Below, piece by piece: positions 45,027 to 55,896 of a stretch of 64,000 bases of DNA. The notes beneath the pieces are model-generated. The model had not been told where the DNA came from, did not search any database, and worked only from the letters and a program-made list of their open reading frames with translations. This DNA is from Porodaedalea pini. Its lineage: Eukaryota; Basidiomycota; Agaricomycetes; Hymenochaetales; Hymenochaetaceae. Location of the stretch: positions 186,001 to 250,000 of the forward strand of contig NBAY01000053.1 in assembly GCA_002794775.1 (NCBI GenBank). The letters are read 5' to 3'. Positions within the stretch are counted from its first letter, which is position 1, and the number at the start of each line of letters is the position of its first letter. The translations under genes and the position numbers were made by a program.

Positions 45027-45887
45027 TATCTTAGTCTGTCTGGAAGAAACTTGATTTTTATTGTAAAATTCTAATTACACTAAAGCCTCACTAAATCCAA
45101 TATTGGTTGTCACATTATGTCAGTTGCCCATGTGTAAGACAGGTGTAGTAAGCTTATTACTAATATGTATAATCTTTTCTTTTGTTCCTGCACATTTCTG
45201 CTTAACTTGCAACTTCTACAGTTATAGACAGCCATATTGTAGATCTCTCTTCCTCAATGTTTTCTAGAATGATGCTCAGTACTGTAGGATGAGGATCATG
45301 TAGGAATTCAATGCTTAAACAAAGATTTCCCTTGCTGACTTTTTCTCTGGAGGCTCTGACTTACTCACTCAGAGCACTGCTTTCAGCCTTACATTTTACT
45401 TCACTGCAATCTTCAGTCTGGCTGCAAGTTATGCTCCTATGTTCTCAGCTTTATGTATCACCTTATTTTTCCTTAGAACATCCATTGGAGTGAGTCCTAA
45501 TATAATATAAAGTGTAAGTCTGCCAGAGCATTCTTACCATAGCCAACATGACACCAACTGTCTGGACATTGTGTCATGACTTGGAGTACTGAGTCTACAC
45601 CACAATACTGAGTCTACACCATGACCATGCTGAGTCTGAGTCTGAGTGCCAAGTCTCATGATCATGCCAAGTCTGAGCCTGAAGATCAAGTCTGAGCCCA
45701 AAACTTGGTGGCAGCATAGCCTCAGGACCTTCGGAGCAGGGCATGTTACATTCTATTTATATCCTTTTCATATTCCCTTCACTCCCCAACCCATCCAAAG
45801 CTAATGCAAACTTGTCTGATGCTTATACACACTTGCACTGAGTCAAGTGATCCTTCAGCATGCAAATGCTGAGTTACATATTCCAAG

Positions 45888-47280
45888 TGTTACAAGAAAT
45901 TGCTATTTTAGGAAGGATCAGCAGATCGACATGGGATCGACAGGATCAATGACAAACCAATTCGCCTACCAGTCAGGATTCGGCCAGGAGGCACCCGCAA
46001 CAATCCATGACAAAGCCAGGAAGCGAGCGCAAGAAGCATATCAAACAGCATGGCCACGAAGAAGCGATAAGATGCATCTACCCGAGTCAATGGAGCTGTG
46101 CAACTTCTGCCGGGAGCTATACCATTACTCATGGGCAGCACATGAGCAAATCTTCCTACGCATTCTGGAAGCAGTATCAGTACAGAACACAATGCTCATT
46201 GCCTCGCAGCACAGACCACTCAGCGAATGACAGCAAGAGCCAGTTATGCAGGGAAGGACAAGTACAGCATACATGCACAAGCTCAAATGGTGGCTAGCAG
46301 ATGAACAAATGTATGCAGCACTAGCAGGCCTTACGATATGGATCACACAAAGGGAACACCACCGACAATGTGGCCGATGGGCAATTCTCCTCAACTGGCC
46401 AATCACTACCCGCCAGACACAACAGGAAGCGCATCACGAACTCTGGGAACTCAGAGATGAAATCATCAATGACCTCATCACTACATGGCGAAGGGGCTTC
46501 AACGGCTACTTAACAGTGGACCACCGCGCCACCCAAACCTATTACGGAGTACAACTCAAAGTGGTAATTGGCATCGATGTAGCACCCAGCGAAGTTGGCT
46601 TGACAACGGGATACACCCGGGTCTATGAAGAATGCCTAATGGCAGCAACCAGACTAGTGGATGATAGAAGTGGTGAAGGAAACCCACTACCAGTCCCCGC
46701 ACCAGGAGGAAGCCAGACAGGCACCACCGAATCTACCAACCAACCAATGGATGACTCATCCCTGGAAAGGGAATAGACGAGACTCTCGGAACCAAGTAGC
46801 TATTTATAGCACAGTGACATCACCATACTCCACAATGGTGGGGTAAAGCACGGGAACTTTGGAGCAAGTGGCGCAAGTGGCTACTTATAGCACACAACGA
46901 TGTCATAATGGAGCAGAAGGTTCTAGGAATTACTGCGGATCGCGGGAGAAGTGGAGAAGCCATTCCCCGACTAGTTAGAATTAGGTTAGCTGTGGAGCTA
47001 AGGTTCAAAGAACCCAAACTCTATAAAGAGGCGAGCAGGAGCGCCCTTGTCTCCTCAGCAAAATTCTTCTGCCCTTGACATGTCTTCAATACTAGTTCAG
47101 CTTGAGCCCACAGCTCGCTGCTATTACTGTTATTCTCCTGCTAAGACCAAGTGCTCAACAAGCCAATCACCCCTCCATACGACTAGCTCAAGAACGCTTC
47201 CCTCGAGTCTTCGAGAAGGACATCTACTAGTTCCGGTACGTCGGACAGATTAGTCACCTGTTCCGACACTGGTCCTAACA
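45888..47280 (+). mobile_element. Element M: LTR-like unit with its own ORF
   Basis: 1,393 bp with TGTTAC...CTAACA ends and a perfect 5-bp target duplication CCAAG (45,883-45,887 and 47,281-47,285). The right Q copy (near 58,130) is uninterrupted at this site. TCTATAAAG lies near 47,020, about 260 bp before the end, as in an LTR with an R-U5 tail. No repeat of the start is found before the end, so M itself looks like a solo LTR of unusual length. It carries the ORF listed next. Confidence 0.72.
45931..46776 (+). pseudogene. ORF of element M, one in-frame TGA
   Basis: Unrecognised protein of 281 residues plus stop if the single TGA at 46,228-46,230 is ignored. MGSTGSMTNQF start, LCNFCRELYHYSW (a CxxC pair), WWLADEQMYAALAGLTIW, ILLNWPITTRQTQQEAHHEL, DLITTWRRGF, then a Pro/Gly/Ser/Thr-rich tail. 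There is no match I can name. It fills most of M upstream of the TATA box. Codon use is smoother and GC higher than in the surrounding AT-rich repeats, which argues that it was a real protein. Confidence 0.55.
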
Positions 47281-48743
47281 CCAAGAGTAATTCTCAATGG
47301 ATTCCTTTCACACTGGTACTGTATAGTTCATATTATATAATCCTTTCTATTTGAACCCTTTCTAATGCCTTTGTTGCCTCAGTCTATCTGACAGCAACAA
47401 AGGTGAGTAGACAATTTTCCTGTATATATTTCCAGTCTATCTGACAGCAACAAATATTGTTTTGTCCTGTCTGTCTTGTGGGCTCAAGTGTTGGTACTAC
47501 CTAGGTGCCTTCCATAAAGGTCCTGTGCTGTCTTATATATGCAAACTATTTTTTCATCATCAAGAAAGCTCAAATTAGTTGATGTGATGTGGCAATTTAT
47601 ACACCAATACTCATGGGGAAGATGGCACATTAAATTTCTAATTAGATTTAATTTTTTAATGATTTTTCCAATTTTGTTCAAGTGAGAAATGAGTTGTTTG
47701 AGCTCAAAGTGTTGTGTGTATGCTGCCACTTTGAGTGATCTGCAGAGTTGCCGCTTTGGGGGGGTACTGTGAAAAGCAGCAGGGAGAAGGCTGATTAATA
47801 GTGACAAATTTTAGTCAGAATTTGTCAGAATTTGTCAGAATTTGTCATTTCTGATGGTGGCTGTGGGCAAAAGGGCCTTCGTCGGTTCAATATTAAGATC
47901 TGAAGTTGAGGTAGGTGCTGGGCTATGTCAATCTTTCTTGAGTGGTTCGCGTCTTTGGATGACACTCATCAAGCATTCAAACAGGCTCAAAAATGAGCTC
48001 AAATGCCCTTGTACATGTTCCAACACACTCAAGTGGCTCCTTAGTAGATAACAAATGTATAGGGCAATGGGGATATGTAGTTATGGTACCCTATTGGGTG
48101 TGTCTGGGGCTCGAAGACTTGGAATATCGACTTTGAGGGTATGTGCTGAATCAAACACACTGTTTGAGTGGTCGAGGAGGTTTGATAGAGCTGAGTAGAG
48201 ATGATCTGAAGGTATGGATGACTTATGGGACTTGAAATGTGTACTGTGGAGTGAACTGGGGGCTGTATTCCCTCTGCAGAATGAGTACAAAGGTGTGCAC
48301 TATTTATACTCTAGGCAAAACGAGCTCAGTACTGATGTCAAGCATACATACGGGGGTAGAGGAGTGTGTGCAGTGTGTGTTTGAGTCAGAATAGTCATAT
48401 GTTAGGAGTGGAGTGACTCGAGAACATGATAAATCATGAACTCGAAGGGGAATAATGGTTTGACATCAACCAAAAGACCAATGAAACCCAAGAAACTTAT
48501 CATGCGTGCTTCCAACAACTCCATTCGACTGTCCTCAAATGTTCCTAGGGCATGATGGCAATGAATGCACATTCTGGAAGTGATAGACAATGATAAATAA
48601 TGCTCGAGCCACATGGAGAATGCGGCGAACAACAGAATCTGGTCGTTCAAGCGTGATACATTGAACATTGATGGCTTGAGGACCATTCGAGTGACACATG
48701 CTTGAACCCAATGCATTCCCTGAGCCCAATTGTGTGATCCGGC

Positions 48744-49102
48744 TGTGCTACAAATGTTCGAATGAGTGAATATGAAGTGGATAGAGTCCTCAAGCATGTA
48801 TATAGTGGGATATGGGATGAATATAAAGGAAATGAAGTGTTTGAGTGTGAATAGGAAGTGGTATGAGCATTTGAATAGGTGTGTGAAGGTATTCAAATGT
48901 ATTTCTGAGGTCACTAAGGGATAATACGAAAGATTCAAAGGTATACTGACACTCAAATGGACATGAAATGCGAAGTATAAGATAGAAAGTGATGAAACGA
49001 AGTGCTTGACTGTGTTTATGTGGTCTGTATCTGTATATAATAATAAATAAAGCAGGTGGTATGCTAGGACAGCTGACGCCTAAGCGCAAATCGAGCACTA
49101 CA
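48744..49102. mobile_element. LTR-like repeat J1
   Basis: 359 bp, TGTGCTACA...GCACTACA. Perfect 5-bp duplication CCGGC at 48,739-48,743 and 49,103-49,107. Homologous to J2, which begins immediately after the right CCGGC. No coding sequence. Confidence 0.72.
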
Positions 49103-49177
49103 CCGGCTGTATTACAAGTGTTCAAATGAGTGAATGTAAAGTGAAAAGAGTGCTTGAGCACATATATAGTGAGATAT

Positions 49178-49667
49178 TGTTAGGCGGGAGTCCGGGAGAC
49201 AGCTCGGACTGGGCAGGCCTCGGCTGACTGTCATCTGGGACGTGCTATACTCGAGCGTAGACTCGGGACACGCTTACTCAGGCTAGGTCGTCGCGGAGGT
49301 AAGAGGATTAATACAAGTCTAAACTAATACAAGGGGGACGAGTCTCACCTAGGTCGTCGCGGAGGTAAGAGGATTAATACAAGTCTAAACTAATACAAGG
49401 GGGACGAGTCTCACCTAGGTCGTCGTGGAGGTAAGAGGAAAAGCAGAACAAGGAGTTCATGCGATTCCTGAGACCTTATATAGCGACGACCGTGAGATTA
49501 TATTACCTAACATTACATAACGAGCGGGAATGGAACAAATGAAGGTCATGTGAAGGGAGTGTGGGAAGTGATTGGAAAGATGATTAAAGATAATAAGGAG
49601 GAGCGGTTAAAAGAAAAGGAAAAGGGAAAAGGGAAATAAAGAAAGAGTGAAAGTTTGAGTTCTGACA
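49178..49667 (-). repeat. Element I 3' LTR
   Basis: 490 bp. Longer than the C LTR because of a tandem duplication near 49,285-49,420 (GAGGATTAATACAAGTC units). Preceded on the coding strand by a polypurine tract with six G instead of seven. Confidence 0.94.
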
Positions 49668-52600
49668 TTACCCCCCTTCAAGGTTGGGCGTCCCAACCAA
49701 CCAAGATCGCGGTCGTTTGGCTCGGTGTCGATGAAGCGTGGGCGAAGTCGTTGGCGAGGAATTTCGAGTTTTCGAGGGGCGCCAGGGTGTTTTCGATGGA
49801 ATTCAGCGATCGCCTCCTTCGCGTTCTCGCCAAAGTCCATCTCGGGCTGCCACGTCAGTTCATTGTAGCCAACCCACTTGACGAGGTATTGTAGCTTCCC
49901 TCGGTGCAGATGCGAGTCTATGACTTCCTCGATCTCGTACTCTTCCTCGTTGTCGACGATGTCAGGTGGTGGTGGCGGCTGTTGTTTCTGACTTTTGAAG
50001 GACGGTTGAACTGCGGGTTTCAGCAGGGCTTCATTGAAGACCAGGTGGACCTTTTTCCATCGCTTTGGGAGCTTGAGCTTGTACGCGCTTGCTCCTACCT
50101 TGTCGACAATCTCAAAGGGACCATACCACTTGTCCACTAGCTTCTTCGTTGGCGAGTCTGTGCTGATGTTTCGCCCATCGAGGAAAATCTTGTTTCCAGC
50201 CTTGTACTCCACCGAAGCCCCTGCTGTCCGGTCGTGGTAGCGCTTCATGTCCTCTGCCGCCTTGACCAGATTGTCCTTCGCTACACGATGAGTCTCTTTG
50301 ATGTGCTTCGCGAATTCTTCCGCCGACATGTTGGCAGAGGAAGTTCGTACGGTGTCGAAGCTCTTAGGGTGACGTCCGGTGTTTGTGTAGAAGGGTGACA
50401 TTTTCGTCGCCGAGTGTTCGCGGTTATTGTAAGCGAACTCTGCAAGAGGGAGCCAGTCTTTCCAGTCTGATTGCCGATGGTCAACGAAGAGTCGGAGATA
50501 CTGTTCGAGCTCTTGGTTGACACGTTCCGTCTGACCATCCATTTGTGGGTGGTACGCGGTTGACGGGTTGCCTTTGATGTGCAGGAGATTGTACAGCTCC
50601 TTCATCATCGACGCATCAAACTGCGTGCCTCAGTTGTGAATGATCTTCTTTGGTAGGCCATGGAGACGGAAGACGTGGTTGCGGTATAACTGAGCCATAC
50701 CTTCCACTGACAATTTCATCGTTGTCGGGATTGCATGCATCTGCTTCGAGAACCTATCCACAAAGACGCAGATCACGTTGTGTCCCTTAGAGTCTGGGAG
50801 CTCTCCGATTAGGTCGACTGTGACAATTTCCCAAGGACCTTCAGGGACTGTGTTTGGATGAAGCAGCCTTGACCTCGACGTTCTTAAGGCTTTCGTCCGT
50901 TGACAACGGTCGCATCCTCGGACGTACGTCCGGACGTCGGAGAACATCGACGCCCACCAGAAATCGCGACGGACGAGCTCTACTGTCTTCGATGCTCCCG
51001 GATGACCGGCCAGTACCGAGTCGTGGCACTCTCGTAACACGGCCTCCTTCATCGTCGACGGAACGTATATCTTGCCTTTCATCCGCCACAACCCGTCGAC
51101 TTTCGTCATGTTCGTCGGCCTCTCCGACTCGTCCTGCGCCCTTTGCACTTCACCCACTCGTTCCACCATCTTGTCGTGCGATGTTCGCACTACCCCATGG
51201 TTCAGCCACTTGTCCTTGATGAACACGATGCCGTCGTTGTCATCCTTGCCCTGATCATAGCCCACCATGCATGACAGCAAGTTGGCCTTGCCCATCGTCT
51301 TCCCCGACTTGTGTTCAAGGTGGAAGTCGAATTCTTCGAGTTCGGTTCGCCAGCGAGCTTGACGATAGCTCAGCTTCTGCGCTGACCTGAAGTAGGTGAG
51401 GTTGGCGTGGTCAGACCAGATTTCGATTTTGTGGCGAGCGCCAAGGAGGTACTGCTGCCACTCCTTGAGCGCTGAAATGATTGTGAGCATCTCCTTGTCG
51501 TAGATCTCATAGTTTCATTCTGCTGGTTCGAGCGCCTCTGATCTATAGGCGATCACCCTCCACCTTCCTTCCTGCTTCTGCAACAACACACCGCCAAGTG
51601 CAAAGTTTGACGAGTCCGCCTCCACATGGAAAGGGCCCTTGTCATTGGCGATGGCTAGGACTGGAGGTGAGCAGAGACGTCATCTCAGCTCCTCGAACGC
51701 TTCCCGCTGTTCGGTCTCCCATACCCAGTCCTTCTTGCCTGTTAAAGACGTCAACAGTCGGACCACCTTGCTGTAGTCCTTAATAAACCGTCTCAGCCAG
51801 TTTCCCATGCCGAGGAACTGTTGCAGCTCCTTGAGGTTTCGTGGGACAGGCCAGTTCGCAATCGCATCCGTCTTCGCCGGGTCAGCCCTGATTTCGCCGT
51901 TGCCAATGATATGACCGAGGTACTTGACGACTTTGGCATCAAATTCGCACTTCTCCGGCTTCAGGTACAGGCCGTTCTCTCGGAGGATTTGGAGTATGCG
52001 CCTCGACGTATTGATATGCTCCTCGATGGTTTCTGAGAGGATTAGGATGTCGTCGAGGTATACGATGATCAGGTTGGCATAGATCAGGTCCTTGAAGATG
52101 TGGTTGACAAAAGCCTGGAACGTGGCCAGCGCATTGCAAAGGCCAAAGAACATGACCGTTGGTTCGAAGAGGCCCATGTTCATGCGAAAGGCTGCTTTCC
52201 ATTCGTCACCCTCGTGGATCCGGATATTGTAGTACCCCCAGCGAAGGTCAAGCTTAGTGATGTACTTCGCTTTCTTGACCTTGTCGACGAGTTTGTCGAT
52301 GAGAGGGAGGGGATACTTGTTCTTGATCATACTATCATTGAGCTTACGGTAATCCTGGATTGGGCGTAGCAATTTGTCGGCTTTCTTAATGAAGAAGAAA
52401 GGTGACGCCATGGGCGATATCGATCGTCGGATGCGACCAGACTTCAAGTTTTCATCGAGGAAGTCTTTGAGTGACTGTTGCTCCATTGGCATGAGCGGGT
52501 AGATCTTACAGTCGCTCGGTTTGAAGTCGGGCTTCAAGTCGATGACATGATCCCAGGGTCGGTGTTCCGGCAGCTTCTCGAAGCCTTTTTCGCTGAAAAC

Positions 52601-53314
52601 GTCGGCGTAGTCGTTGAGGTACGCGGGCCAGGACACCTTGTCCATTCGCGTCTCACTCATCCTCCTCATCTGTTCCACCACCTCCTTTACCTTGCCCAGG
52701 TCCTCCACCGACTCCCTCTCGATTGCACATTCCTCTGGACAATGAGTGAACTCAATTGAACCCATTTTCCAGTCGACCTCAGGGTTATGACGTCGAAGCC
52801 AGTCGTGTCCCAAGAATATGTTTGACGACGCTAGGGACGTTACCGCAAGGACAATCTTTTCCTGGTGGTGGCCGATCATGAGTTCGACTTCGACGTATTC
52901 TTCAATCAACCCAGCCTCGTTGTGCGTGCCGTCAGCATTGAGCACTGCGAGGGGTCGGATGTAACGCTTCGTCTCTAACCCGTACCATTCGACAAACCTC
53001 ACGTCGATGCACGATCCTGTACACCCCGAGTCCACAAGGGCGTGTGCGTCCACCTCTCTCACTTCACCCACTACGCTTTGTCCGACGTTCAGGAGAAGGT
53101 CCAGCTGGCGTCCGCCAGTTCCTCTCATGAACAGCTGCTCGTACTCCTCATTTTTATTCACACCGGTGGGGACTTCGTAATCGGAAAAACCATCGACGTC
53201 ATTTGCATCTATGTATTGTACAGACGGTTGGTTATATTTTAGTGAATCCAGATTCGAAGTCCCTTGTTCTTCTCGGTCAGTCGCCCCGATGACTACACCT
53301 GACCCTTCGCAAAA
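49668..53314 (-). pseudogene. Element I Pol, three TGA stops
   Basis: Coding order: protease and RT (53,161-51,680: HALVDSGCTGSC, YLDDILILS, FFFIKKADK), RNase H and integrase zinc finger (51,490-50,630: CHDSVLAGHPGASK, CDRCQRT, VTVDLIGELPD), integrase core, C-terminus and chromodomain (50,608-49,668: YHPQMDGQTERVNQE, LQYLVKWVGYNE). Stops lie near 51,673, 51,512 and 50,628; each is TGA in place of CGA. The integrase stop is shared with element B. One G is missing in the polypurine tract, so the frame misses its TAA and would run into the LTR. Confidence 0.9.
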
Positions 53315-54372
53315 CCCTGCGAGTCGACGACCTCTTCGTCATTGTCTTCTTCCTCCACATAGTCCTCCACAGTCGACCTTCGAGTGTCTACGACTTCCTC
53401 GAATGCCGATTCCTTCATTGCGCCGAGCTCGTCGGCGAGGATACGACGTTCGCCTGGCGCCATCAGTTCCAGCATGCGCTGGATGATCGGCTTCCCCTGC
53501 GGGCACTTGCTCTTAAAGTGGTCCAGCCCACCGCAAATCCAGCATGCGCGTCGTCGTTGTGCCTCGTTCATTGAGACGTCCATTGGCTGACCAGCACCTC
53601 CAAAGGTGACACCAGTTGCATTGCGCTTGTCGACATGGGGGGCTGCGAACAGACGACGGATGGGCAGTGCCTGCTGTTGCTGTGGGCGTGTGGGGGGTAG
53701 TGCATGGCCTCGTTGGATGGCGCGGATCTGCTGTTCGCCACGATTGATTTTGACAGCCTTCTTTTTCCAGTCTTCGTACTTCGTTGGGACTGGCGTTGAC
53801 CTTAGCACTCCACGGACTACCTCGATGTTCATTGCGCGCTTTAGACAATCGCAGATGACACCATCGTCTGTTAACTCCGCTGCTTTGATGATTATGTCGA
53901 GGTCTTGGAAGAATTCATCGGCAGAGAGGTCCTTCTGGATCTTTTCTCGGAACTTCTTCAACGCCTTCTCCTTTCTGTTCGGGTCGTCAAAGGATGCATC
54001 CAGTCATTCCTGGAACCTTGTCCAGCTATCCGTGAAGCTCACAACGCCGTTTGTTGTGAACTCCTGAACATAATTCTGTGCCCATGTCAACGTGTTGCCA
54101 CCCTTGAGATAGGAGAGCGCAACGTAGATCTTGCTCGATGACGAAGGGTACCTTGTGGGGTTCGCTGATACGAAGAGTAGAACTTCGCGCCTGAAGTCAA
54201 GGTAATCGTCACCACCAGCGAATTCGCGTGGCCGGGCGACGTCAATGTTGGGGGGCAGAGCATTCGTGGTTTGCGTAGCAGGGGCATTCGCCGCTTGTTG
54301 AGTGAAGGCCGCAGTGATTAACGCCGCGAGTTCTCGTTGTTGTTGTTGAGTGAAACCCGTAGACGTCAACAT
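53293..54372 (-). pseudogene. Element I Gag, one TGA stop
   Basis: Gag from MLTSTGFTQQQQREL (ATG at 54,372). PREFAGGDDYLDFRREVLLF and ALSYLKGGNTLTWAQNY, then TGA near 54,003 (FQE-stop-LDA; siblings have CGA), then RAMNIEVVRGVL, the CCHC knuckle CWICGGLDHFKSKC near 53,550-53,510, and the acidic tail. The GGGTTTT heptamer is kept at the gag-pol overlap. Confidence 0.88.
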
Positions 54373-55093
54373 TGTCGGTGCGGGCGTGCGGGACAGGTGT
54401 TTGGGAGGTGTCGGCGGTGATGAGTCTCTACGGGGCGTACAATAACCTCCTGGTTCGCTTGGGAGGATGACTGACGATGTTGAGACCATCGGTGATAATG
54501 GCGCCCGTTGAGTTCTAGGCGCCCACTGAACTCGTTGAGCTTGTTCGTTAGTCGAGTACCAAGCGTGTCTGAGGTCGCTCCACCAGAGGTCGTGGGTGAC
54601 GCTTTTGCTGTCGGTTACGACGTACGAAGCGTGGTCAGGGTCAAACTGCGACGATGAGGGTAGCGCCCGCTGTTGTTCCTCTGTGAGATCTATTTTGACT
54701 AGACCGGAGGGGGAACAGGGATGGGTTGCGAGTTGGATACAGGGTTATGCCAACGTTGAGTGGGTTCGTCGGCGAGGTTGATGACAAGGCGGTAGGAGCC
54801 GAGCAAGATCACGAACGAGATTGTCGTCGAGGCTTGTACTCGTCTGGTCACCCACGTCCACGTCAGGTGCGTGCTCCACCAGAGGCTAATCCGGAGAGCC
54901 AGGGTCGGGAAAGGTCGGTTAGAGTGATTACGTAATACACGAACATCCGAAAACGTCCGGGCAGGGTTGAGGGTTGTCATTTGGGGGTTTACACGTCAGG
55001 TCCTTCGAGGGGAGCGCTCCTCTAGACCGAGTGAAGGCGAGTCAACAGCGACGACGTACGCTGGGGATGAGCCTGGGTGCGGTTCTGCTTTTA

Positions 55094-55583
55094 TGTTAGG
55101 CGGGAGTCCGGGAGACAGCTCGGACTGGGCAGGCCTCGGCTGACCGTCATCTGGGATGTGCTATACTCGAGCGTAGACTCGGGACACGCTTACTCAGGCT
55201 AGGTCGTCGCGGAGGTAAGAGGATTAATACAAGTCTAAACTAACACAAGGGGGACGAGTCTCACCTAGGTCGTCGCGGAGGTAAGAGGATTAATACAAGT
55301 CTAAACTAATACAAGGGGGACGAGTCTCACCTAGGTCATCGTGGAGGTAAGAGGAAAAGCAGAACAAGGAGTTCATGCGATTCCTGAGACCTTATATAGC
55401 GACGACCGTGAGATTATATTACCTAACATTACATAACGAGCGGGAATGGAACAAATGAAGGTCATGTGAAGGGAGTGTGGGAAGTGATTGGAAAGATGAT
55501 TAAAGATAATAAGGAGGAGCGGTTAAAAGAAAAGGAAAAGGGAAAAGGGAAATAAAGAAAGAGTGAAAGTTCGAGTTCTGACA
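55094..55583 (-). repeat. Element I 5' LTR
   Basis: 490 bp, partner of 49,178-49,667, with the same internal duplication. AAAAGCAGAAC at 55,355-55,365 inside and its complement at 55,082-55,092 just outside. Leader and gag follow at descending coordinates (55,081-54,373), with the YRLVINLADEPTQRW leader frame at about 54,800. Confidence 0.94.
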
Positions 55584-55896
55584 GATATGGATGAGTATAA
55601 AGGAAATGAAGTGTTTGAGTGTGAATAGGAAGTGGTATGACCATTCAAATAGGTGTATGAAGGTGTTTGAACATATTTCTCAGGTCACTAATGGATAATA
55701 TAAAAGATTCAAAGGTATACTGACACTCGAATGGGTGAGTGTGACCATTTGAGTGCACAAAATGTGAAGTATAAGATAGAAAGTGATGAAATGAAGTGCT
55801 TGACTATATTTATAGGGTTTGTATCTATATACTATAATAAATAAAGTGGGTAGTATGCTGGGATGGCTGACACCTAAGTGTGAATCAAGTGCTACA

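Larger units (their letters stand above)
45511..47513 (+). mobile_element. Element Q, left copy (contains M)
   Basis: Inserted in P between 45,510 and 47,518. ATAA is present on both sides (45,507-45,510 and 47,514-47,517) and once in the uninterrupted P copy, so a 4-bp duplication. Q sequence: 45,511-45,887 and 47,281-47,513, with repeated GAGTCTGAG and CAAGTCTGAG words near 45,590-45,700. M (45,888-47,280) is nested inside. No terminal repeats recognised; class unknown. Confidence 0.6.
44601..47897 (+). mobile_element. Element P, left copy (interrupted by Q)
   Basis: Defined by comparison with its inverted copy at 56,623-58,090. It begins AGCTGAAG (44,601), runs to 45,510, and resumes 47,518-47,897, ending CAATATTAAG, about 1.29 kb. 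Contents in order: a 48-bp minisatellite (44,641-44,890), a 105-bp foldback unit (44,922-45,026), then unique AT-rich sequence. No convincing terminal repeats, duplication or protein. Class unknown. Confidence 0.65.
44378..48743. repeat. Repeat unit KG2, split by elements P, Q and M
   Basis: K part 44,378-44,600 and G part 47,898-48,743. It is homologous to KG1, where the same two parts are contiguous at 43,036-43,045. Everything between (44,601-47,897) is inserted DNA. It ends GATCCGGC, where repeat J1 begins. Confidence 0.65.
49178..55583 (-). mobile_element. Element I: relatively young Ty3/gypsy copy
   Basis: Minus-strand, 6,406 bp. LTRs 49,178-49,667 and 55,094-55,583 are both 490 bp and nearly identical. 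Perfect 5-bp duplication GATAT (49,173-49,177 and 55,584-55,588). Gag has one stop and pol three, all TGA where CGA is expected. The pol open pieces share one frame. The LTR carries an internal tandem duplication of about 66 bp. Sequence is a mosaic of B-like and C-like stretches. Confidence 0.95.
49108..55896. mobile_element. LTR-like repeat J2, split by element I
   Basis: J2 is 49,108-49,177 plus 55,589-55,896 (about 378 bp), TGTATTACA...GTGCTACA, same family as J1. Element I sits inside with duplication GATAT. The right edge of J2 meets F-box gene sequence at 55,897, so J2 marks the right border of the insertions that split that gene. Confidence 0.7.
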
